From Lachnospiraceae bacterium (GTDB taxonomy: Bacteria > Bacillota_A > Clostridia > Lachnospirales > Lachnospiraceae), in the NCBI GenBank assembly GCA_009911175.1, contig QXWX01000096.1, forward strand, positions 1 to 26,115: DNA of 26,115 bases. Reading direction: 5' to 3'. A program made the position numbers and the translations under genes. Shown piece by piece: positions 1 through 5,328 of this stretch. Below the pieces are notes generated by a model. That model had not been told where the DNA came from. It ran no database searches and worked only from the letters and a program-made list of their open reading frames with translations. The first letter of the stretch is position 1. Each line of letters begins with the position of its first letter.

Positions 1-9
1 CAATGAAAA

Positions 10-48
10 GGGTGTAAAAATCAATATTTCATTTTTACACTCTTTTTT
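10..48 (+). terminator. Intrinsic terminator of a gene left of the window
   Basis: The arms GTGTAAAAAT (12-21) and ATTTTTACAC (31-40) pair perfectly around a 9-nt loop and are followed by six T at 43-48. It would end a plus-strand transcript entering from the left. Confidence 0.75.
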
Positions 49-231
49 ATAGTTCAACCGGATAGAACAACTTTTAAGCCTGCTTTGGATAAGGAATGCA
101 GAGAATCAGGCATTTTGGCAGTATAATATAAAAGGAAAAGATGGCTGGCTTTTTTCAACCTGGAGAGCAGGCGAAGCCGGCTTTTTGGAACAGTGTCAAT
201 TTTACCGGCTCAGAGACAAAGGAGGAGAAGC

Positions 232-1626
232 ATGATCATAGAAACAAAGTACGGAAAAATGGAAGGTGTTGACAAGGGCAGCTATATTGAATACCGGGGC
301 GTGCCTTACGCAAAGCCGCCGGTGGGAGACCTGCGCTGGCGGGCGCCCCAGGAGCCGGATGCCTGGGACGGCATTTACCGGGCCGTGGATTTTAAAAATC
401 GCTGTGTCCAGGAGGATCATCTGGCTCCGCCTTATGATCAGGATTTTTACAGCAATCCGGATTTCGCCCGGCCCGACGATGAGGACTGCCTGTATCTGCA
501 GATTTGGGTGCCAAAATCCGGACGAAAGCATGCGGAAGGAACCATATCAGGAATTCATAAAAATGAAGCGGACTCCCCGGAAACGGCAGAGCGTCCCAGG
601 CAGAAAAAGCTACCGGTTGCGTTCTGGATCCACGGCGGCGCATTCCTGGGCGGCTTTTCCAGCGAGCTGGAATTTGACGGAAAGGCATACTGCGACCGGG
701 GCGTGATCCTGGTCAGCGTGGAATACCGCTGCAACATCTTCGGATTCTTTGCGCATCCCTGGCTGAGCGCTGAAAATAAACGCGGCATCTCCGGAAATTA
801 CGGCATTCTGGATCAGATCGCCGCACTGAAATGGGTCTACGAAAATATCGGAGCATTCGGCGGCGACCGCGGCAATATCACGATCTTTGGTCAGAGCGCG
901 GGAGCTATGAGCGTACAGACCCTTGTCTCCACGGAGCTGACCGGCGGCATGATCGCAAAGGCCATCCTGCAGAGCGGCGGTTCCTACGGCGGCGGACTGC
1001 ACCGGGATATTCCGCTGAAAGAACAGGAGCAGTACGGAGAGCTCTTTGCTGAAATCCTGCACGCTGACAGCCTGGAAGAGCTGCGCGCAAAGACAACGGA
1101 GGAAATCCGGTCGGCAACGGGAAAACTGATGGAAAAGGCAATGCCCATCGCAAAGGGCCTGTTCCTTGCGCCTACCCTGGACTGGTATGTGCTGGATGGA
1201 GAGTATTACGAGCTGATGGACGCGGGGAAGATCAAGGACATTCCCTATCTGCTGGGGACCACCAGGGATGATATCCTGGTCACACCGGAAATGAAGGAGA
1301 AGGGGGAATTTTCCGCACTGTACCAGGGCTGCGTCGCTTTCAGCCAGAAGCTGGAGGAGCTGGGGAGAAACCCGGCTTATGTGTATTACTTTACCCGAAA
1401 CCTTCCGGGAGACGATTTCGGAGCATGGCATTCCAGTGAGCTGTGGTACATGTTCGGCACACTGGACCGCTGCTGGCGTCCGTGGGAGGAACGGGACCGG
1501 GAGCTGAGCTCCCGGATGCTGGATTACTGGACGGACTTCATGAAGACCGGCGATCCAAACGGCGCAGGGAAGCAGGTCTGGAAGCCGTGTACCAGGGAGG
1601 ATCCGGAAGTATTCGAGCTATGCTGA
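232..1626 (+). CDS. Type-B carboxylesterase (alpha/beta hydrolase)
   Basis: This 464-residue protein belongs to the carboxylesterase type-B family, which hydrolyses carboxylic esters with a Ser-Glu/Asp-His triad. The N-terminal part has the family pattern YRGVPYAKPPVGDLRW, followed by EDCLYLQIWVP and the oxyanion region WIHGGAFLGG. The nucleophile elbow FGQSAGA places the serine at about residue 222, and the GAWHSSELWYMF segment places the catalytic histidine at about residue 400. No signal peptide is visible, so it is probably cytoplasmic. An in-frame GTG lies 39 nt upstream, but ATG at 232 is preferred because GGAGG (221-225) sits 6 nt before it. Length is close to that of bacterial homologues. 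Its natural substrate cannot be told from sequence. It appears monocistronic, with a stem-loop and then a terminator downstream. Confidence 0.93.
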   Translation: MIIETKYGKMEGVDKGSYIEYRGVPYAKPPVGDLRWRAPQEPDAWDGIYRAVDFKNRCVQEDHLAPPYDQDFYSNPDFARPDDEDCLYLQIWVPKSGRKHAEGTISGIHKNEADSPETAERPRQKKLPVAFWIHGGAFLGGFSSELEFDGKAYCDRGVILVSVEYRCNIFGFFAHPWLSAENKRGISGNYGILDQIAALKWVYENIGAFGGDRGNITIFGQSAGAMSVQTLVSTELTGGMIAKAILQSGGSYGGGLHRDIPLKEQEQYGELFAEILHADSLEELRAKTTEEIRSATGKLMEKAMPIAKGLFLAPTLDWYVLDGEYYELMDAGKIKDIPYLLGTTRDDILVTPEMKEKGEFSALYQGCVAFSQKLEELGRNPAYVYYFTRNLPGDDFGAWHSSELWYMFGTLDRCWRPWEERDRELSSRMLDYWTDFMKTGDPNGAGKQVWKPCTREDPEVFELC

Positions 1627-1654
1627 CTTGGAAAAAGCAAATGAAGTGATAAAG

Positions 1655-1705
1655 AACTGTCTGAAAATAACCTGTGCGATCCGCGCAAGTGATTTCCAGA
1701 CAGTT
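1655..1705. other. Long stem-loop after the carboxylesterase gene
   Basis: AACTGTCTG (1655-1663) and CAGACAGTT (1697-1705) are perfect 9-bp inverted arms. The stem probably extends inward (AAAT with ATTT). There is no T-tract, so it may protect a 3' end rather than terminate transcription. Confidence 0.5.
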
Positions 1706-1721
1706 TCCGGTCACAGAACTC

Positions 1722-1774
1722 AAAAAAACAGCAGGAACCGAAGATCATTTTTCGTGTCCCTGCTGTCTCTTTTT
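1722..1774. terminator. Bidirectional intrinsic terminator
   Basis: CAGCAGG (1729-1735) pairs with CCTGCTG (1759-1765). Read on the minus strand it runs straight into seven T (1728-1722), so it fits as the terminator of the minus-strand 57-residue gene. Read on the plus strand it is followed by TCTCTTTTT and can also end the esterase transcript. Confidence 0.7.
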
Positions 1775-1844
1775 GATATCATCGTATGCGGAAAGGCTGC
1801 CGGCGGCAGGCTTTCTGTACTCCTTGCCATTGCCGTCCATGAGA

Positions 1845-2018
1845 TTATTTCCTCGAAGACGGTACATAATACTGTCCGCTCATTGCTGCCAGTCCCGCGC
1901 AGATCATCTCCGCGTTCTCTGCCCAATATTTCTTGAATGCGCGGATGATCGCGTTTCCGATATTTGCGTTTGCCTCAAACATATAATTGATCTGTTCTGC
2001 TGTCATATTCATATACAT
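1845..2018 (-). CDS. 57-residue orphan protein, copy A
   Basis: I do not recognise this family. The product starts MYMNMTAEQINYMFEANANI, contains AFKKYWAENAEMICAGL in its middle and ends SGQYYVPSSRK. It looks soluble and mostly helical, with a conserved aromatic/basic patch (FKKYW), one cysteine and a basic tail. It has no signal peptide or clear membrane segment. The start at 2018 is chosen over the ATG at 2024 because AAGGAG (2033-2028) lies 9 nt upstream, the same spacing as in the second copy at 17285-17458, and because the copies then align from the first residue. About 38 of 57 residues are identical between the copies, which argues strongly for real coding. The gene stands alone with its own terminator and an upstream region conserved with copy B. 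Confidence 0.8.
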   Translation of the reverse strand: MYMNMTAEQINYMFEANANIGNAIIRAFKKYWAENAEMICAGLAAMSGQYYVPSSRK

Positions 2019-2050
2019 AATCATTCTCTCCTTTTTGGTTGATGTTGTTT

Positions 2051-2141
2051 GTTTCCTTGCTACGTGTATTATCATATCACTGTCAGAAATAAGTTTTTAG
2101 ATGACTTTTTGACAAATGATTAGGTTAAAATTGACATTCTT
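2051..2141 (-). promoter_or_regulatory. Conserved promoter/operator of 57-residue protein copy A
   Basis: This 91-bp block aligns without gaps to 17502-17592, with 71 of 91 bases equal by my count. On the minus strand it contains a -10-like GATAAT (2073-2068) in the shared string TGATATGATAATACACGT, without a consensus -35. Further upstream TGTCAA occurs twice (2136-2131 and 2114-2109) at a 22-bp period. CTAA motifs near each TGTCAA repeat at a 23-bp period. The layout suggests a promoter that needs an activator bound to direct repeats on one helix face. The regulator is unknown. Confidence 0.6.
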
Positions 2142-2218
2142 CATTATGCATTTCCGATGATGCTTTTTCGGCGGCAAATTTCTGGGTATGGTCTGATTGA
2201 AGCCTTCGGCCTATATGA

Positions 2219-2329
2219 CTGCGTTTTATATTGCAGGACTTCTTATTCTATTCAATCGACGTAGCCACCGCTACGCCTTATTCCTCCGCCTTGCATATGA
2301 AATTAAACCTTTACAGGATAAAAACGCAG
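2219..2329. repeat. Small inverted-repeat element in an intergenic stretch
   Basis: CTGCGTTTT (2219-2227) and AAAACGCAG (2321-2329) are inverted ends about 110 bp apart. Imperfect pairing continues outward (TATA on both sides). Inside lies a perfect hairpin, CGTAGC-CACC-GCTACG, near 2259-2274. No reading frame is convincing. It resembles a small non-autonomous or REP-like element, but no second copy lies in this window, so that identity is inferred. Confidence 0.4.
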
Positions 2330-2418
2330 GGCTATAATGGAATCAGAAGGAAATGGATGAGCCTTTTCGGAAATACGATATCTGGGAAATGAAAAAGCAG
2401 ATGCGGAAGAATACTATA

Positions 2419-2451
2419 TGAAAAAGGTCCCAACTGTACGGTTCAAGGCTC
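2419..2451 (-). repeat. Degenerate copy of an AACCGTACAG hairpin element
   Basis: The plus strand reads CTGTACGGTT (2434-2443), the complement of AACCGTACAG found at 3221 and 15015. It is preceded by GAAAAA and followed by a GCTC-type string, as at the minus strand of 15036-15005. It lies just upstream of the response-regulator gene. Confidence 0.35.
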
Positions 2452-2473
2452 CAGAAGAAAGGAAACAAAAGAG

Positions 2474-3142
2474 ATGGAAACAATCGGCATTATCGAAGAC
2501 GATGAACTGCTTGCGCAGGCGCTGGCTATCGCTCTCCGAAAGGAGGGCTACCAGACTTTGTCCGCCGTGAACTGCAGGGAGGGCAGGCATTTGCTGGAAA
2601 AAAATCCGGACCTGCTGCTGATCGACATCAATTTGCCCGACGGCGACGGGATCAGCTTTTGCCGGGACATGCGCAGATATCAGGATATTCCGGCTATCTT
2701 CCTGACCGGGCAGGACGAAGAGGAGGACATGCTGGGAGCGTTCACCGCAGGAGCAGACGACTACGTGGTGAAACCATTTCCCATGCGTGTTCTGACCAAA
2801 CGGATCCAGGCCGTTTTGTTCCGGTGCGGAGAGAAAAAAGAGGCGTTTCTGTATCGGGGGCTTGCAATCGAATTTGCCCGCAAGCGGGTCACCCGAGGCG
2901 GAGAAGAGATTCCGCTGACGATGAAGGAATACCGCCTGCTGGAATATCTGGCCAGGAACAAGGGACAGCTCCTCACCAAAAATCAGATCCTGGAGCAGGT
3001 GTGGGATGTGGACGGCACGTTCGTAGGAGAAAACACGGTCAGCATGACGGTCACCCGCCTGCGCAGGAAGATCGAGCCGGATGCCGCGAATCCGGTGTAT
3101 ATCAAAAATGTATTCGGACAGGGATATGTCTTTGGGGAATAA
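2474..3142 (+). CDS. OmpR-family response regulator of the Bce-like module
   Basis: This 222-residue two-domain transcription regulator has a receiver at residues 1-115 and a winged-helix DNA-binding domain at about 125-222. The receiver shows the acidic pair D9-D10, the phospho-acceptor D51 in LLIDINLPDGDG, T78 in FLTG and K100 in VVKPF. The C-terminal half has the OmpR/PhoB pattern LTMKEYRLLEYLARNKGQLL and ends near GQGYVFG. A kinase gene follows after 125 bp, then an ABC transporter, the usual order in peptide-antibiotic sensing and detoxification modules. The direct-repeat operator at 4468-4504 is its likely target. The upstream ribosome site (AGAAAGGAAAC) is modest. The module type is inferred from context. 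Confidence 0.93.
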   Translation: METIGIIEDDELLAQALAIALRKEGYQTLSAVNCREGRHLLEKNPDLLLIDINLPDGDGISFCRDMRRYQDIPAIFLTGQDEEEDMLGAFTAGADDYVVKPFPMRVLTKRIQAVLFRCGEKKEAFLYRGLAIEFARKRVTRGGEEIPLTMKEYRLLEYLARNKGQLLTKNQILEQVWDVDGTFVGENTVSMTVTRLRRKIEPDAANPVYIKNVFGQGYVFGE

Positions 3143-3204
3143 AACAGGTGAGTATCAGCGATTCAGAATGGCAGATGCCGCTATTAGGAACAGGCCGTAA
3201 TTAT

Positions 3205-3237
3205 GAAAAATTCCACCTGCAACCGTACAGGCGGGAA
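3205..3237 (+). repeat. AACCGTACAGG hairpin element between regulator and kinase
   Basis: TTCCACCTG (3211-3219) pairs imperfectly with CAGGCGGGAA across a loop containing AACCGTA. The 15-mer at 3205-3219 recurs exactly as a reverse complement at 15022-15036, and AACCGTACAGG (3221-3231) recurs at 15015-15025. Confidence 0.45.
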
Positions 3238-3267
3238 AGAATGAAGAAAAAAGGACGGAAATAAAAA

Positions 3268-4326
3268 ATGGCAGTATGGTGTATGATCACGGCGGCGCTG
3301 GTAGCTTTAAGTACCGGCGCCGTCTGGTACGGACAGGGAAAATACAGGGAAAGGGAGCTGGCGGAGATCTCTTCCATGCTGGAATGCGTTCTGGACGGCA
3401 GGGAGTTTCCGGAGTATGTGCCCTGCCGGGAAACGCTTTCCTCCAAGATACAGCATCAGCTCTCCCGCCTGCGGCGCATGACGAAGGGATATCATGCGCG
3501 TCTGGAACAGGACCGGGATTCCATCAAAAATCTCATCACGGAGATCGCGCACCAGATGCGGACGCCGCTTACCAATATCGAGTCCTATCTGGACTTTTTA
3601 CAGGATCCGGATCTGAGCAGGACCGAACGGGAAAGCTATCTGAAAGCGGCGTCGCTTTCAGAAAAGAAGATCCATTTCCTTGCGGAGAGCTTTATCCGGA
3701 TGTCCAGGTTGGAGCACCGGATCATCCGCATCCGCCGCGATGACACCGATCTTTTGCTGACCCTTGAGGAAGCGGCGGACCAGGTACGGAGAAAGGCTCA
3801 GGAGCAGGGCCTTCGGATCCGCACTGATTTTCCGGAAAAGCTGCTCCACCCCCATGACGCGGACTGGCTGGGGGAGGCTGTCTTCAACCTGCTGGACAAT
3901 GCGGTAAAGTACTCCCTTCCGGCGGCGGACAGGGCAGCCGGGAATGCCGGGGAGAACTTCCAGGAAGCAGGAAGCCGGACCGGGGAAAAGAATGAGATCG
4001 CATTCCATACGGATCAGAGCGAAAAAGATGTAATGCCCTCCTGCGCGGAACAGACCGAAGAAAATGAGATCCTGCTGGGCGCCCGGCAGAATGAAATGTT
4101 CGTGCGGATCTGGGTCAGCGACCATGGGATCGGGATTGAAGAGGGGGACGAGTCAAAGGTCTTCCAGCGCTTTTACAGAGGAAGCAACGCAAAGAAAACA
4201 GAAGGCTTTGGACTGGGGCTCTACCTGACAAGAGAGATCGTCCTTCTTCACAACGGATTTGTAAAGCTGAAACGGCAGAAGGATGGAACCTGCGTGGAGA
4301 TCTATCTGGAAAGATATTCTGCCTAA
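3268..4326 (+). CDS. Sensor histidine kinase with one short membrane segment
   Basis: This 352-residue kinase has one hydrophobic segment at about residues 2-20 and no extracellular sensor domain, so it probably senses in or at the membrane or through the ABC transporter. The phospho-acceptor is H95 in ITEIAHQMRTPL. The N box is LLDNAVKYS (N at about 211), and the ATP lid motifs are DHGIGIEE and GFGLGLYLTREIV. Between N box and G1 box, roughly residues 219-275, lies an acidic and polar insert absent from typical kinases of this size. The start at 3268 follows AAGGACGG by about 11 nt. It partners the regulator at 2474 and precedes the transporter at 4647, as in Bce/Vnc-like modules. Having one rather than two predicted membrane helices differs from classical BceS. 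Confidence 0.9.
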   Translation: MAVWCMITAALVALSTGAVWYGQGKYRERELAEISSMLECVLDGREFPEYVPCRETLSSKIQHQLSRLRRMTKGYHARLEQDRDSIKNLITEIAHQMRTPLTNIESYLDFLQDPDLSRTERESYLKAASLSEKKIHFLAESFIRMSRLEHRIIRIRRDDTDLLLTLEEAADQVRRKAQEQGLRIRTDFPEKLLHPHDADWLGEAVFNLLDNAVKYSLPAADRAAGNAGENFQEAGSRTGEKNEIAFHTDQSEKDVMPSCAEQTEENEILLGARQNEMFVRIWVSDHGIGIEEGDESKVFQRFYRGSNAKKTEGFGLGLYLTREIVLLHNGFVKLKRQKDGTCVEIYLERYSA

Positions 4327-4422
4327 AATATTTCCAGGGAATACAATCCTTGTGTGGAATACAGCTGTAGAATAGCCTGTGGAGCTTGAAAAATATACTG
4401 TAATATAAGCAATCAGTGCGAT

Positions 4423-4450
4423 AAAAAAGAGTGCTTAGCGCTCTTTTTTA
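4423..4450 (+). terminator. Intrinsic terminator after the kinase gene
   Basis: AAAAAAGAGTGC (4423-4434) and GCGCTCTTTTTT (4438-4449) form a stem with a tiny loop and run into T. It separates regulator/kinase transcription from the transporter genes, which then need their own promoter. Confidence 0.75.
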
Positions 4451-4467
4451 TATGTAAAGAAATTTTT

Positions 4468-4504
4468 GATTTGTTAGTAATTTGTTAGATTTCCCTTTTA
4501 TACT
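4468..4504 (+). promoter_or_regulatory. Direct-repeat operator and promoter of the ABC transporter
   Basis: TTTGTTAG occurs twice with an 11-bp period (TTGTTAG at 4471-4477 and 4482-4488), and TATACT (4499-4504) follows 10 bp after the second copy. OmpR/PhoB-class regulators bind such tandem half-sites and replace a missing -35. The response regulator encoded at 2474 is the natural candidate. The rest of 4327-4646 shows only the terminator upstream and an unremarkable 5' leader. Confidence 0.6.
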
Positions 4505-4646
4505 AAAAGCAGTGTACAGAGTAATCCCAGGAAGGAACAGGAACCAGAAACGGTTGAGTTCTTAATCGGCCGCGGACCATAGTGCATCCAGCGAAGGAAA
4601 GGGAGCCTCTTACACGGATGACTGCAGACAGGAGGGATTTTAAGCG

Positions 4647-5327
4647 ATGGAGATCGTAAGAACAGAGGGACTGAAAAAATATTTTGTGAACGGAGACTAT
4701 GAGGTCCGGGCCTTGGACGGCGTGGACATTTCCATTGAGGAAGGGGAATTTGTGGCGCTGGTAGGCAGCTCCGGCTCGGGAAAGAGCACGCTTTTAAACA
4801 TGCTGGGCGGCCTGGATACGCCTACAAAAGGGGACGTACTGATCCGCGGGCAGAGCCTGAAAACGATGAAGAGGGATGAAAAGACCATTTTCCGGAGACG
4901 CAATATCGGGTTTGTATTCCAGCAGTTCAACCTGGTGCCGGTGTTAAATGTCTATGAAAACATCATCCTGCCCCTGCGTCTGGACGGCCTGACACCGGAT
5001 GAAGCATTTTTAAAGCAGATCGTTCAGACATTGAACATTGAGGAAAAAATGGGGCAGATGCCTTCCACACTTTCCGGCGGCCAGCAGCAGAGGGCGGCCA
5101 TCGCAAGGGCTCTGAGTGTAAAGCCCGCCATCATCCTGGCCGACGAGCCCACCGGAAACCTGGACTCCCGGGCCAGCATGGAGGTGGCAGGGCTTTTAAA
5201 AACCTGCGCGGTCCATTTCAACCAGACGGTCATCCTGGTGACTCACGATGAGGAAGTGGCCCAGATGGCGGACCGGATCCTTCCTATAGAGGACGGGAAG
5301 ATCATGATGCGGGAAGGGAGGGGCTGA
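4647..5327 (+). CDS. ABC transporter ATPase (MacB/LolD/BceA type)
   Basis: This 226-residue ATPase energises the FtsX-type permease encoded 1 bp downstream. Walker A is GSSGSGKST (residues 40-48), the Q loop is FVFQQFNLVP, the signature is LSGGQQQRAAIARAL near residue 142, Walker B is IILADEPTGNLDS (D166, E167), and the switch histidine lies in VTHDEEV. The MKRDEKT and LVPVLNVYENI segments are typical of the macrolide/lipoprotein-type exporter subfamily. GGAGGG (4631-4636) precedes the ATG. With the regulator pair upstream it probably responds to an envelope-active compound, which is inference. Confidence 0.93.
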   Translation: MEIVRTEGLKKYFVNGDYEVRALDGVDISIEEGEFVALVGSSGSGKSTLLNMLGGLDTPTKGDVLIRGQSLKTMKRDEKTIFRRRNIGFVFQQFNLVPVLNVYENIILPLRLDGLTPDEAFLKQIVQTLNIEEKMGQMPSTLSGGQQQRAAIARALSVKPAIILADEPTGNLDSRASMEVAGLLKTCAVHFNQTVILVTHDEEVAQMADRILPIEDGKIMMREGRG

Positions 5328-5328
5328 G

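Noticed and set aside
141..272. 43-codon frame with an upstream AAAGGAAAAG before the carboxylesterase
   Set aside because: It overlaps the esterase start in another frame, has no recognisable content, and may be only a leader frame; evidence is too thin for a gene.
1628..1936. 102-codon plus-strand frame and an overlapping 122-codon frame near the 57-residue gene
   Set aside because: They run through a terminator and across the minus-strand gene whose protein is conserved in a second copy.
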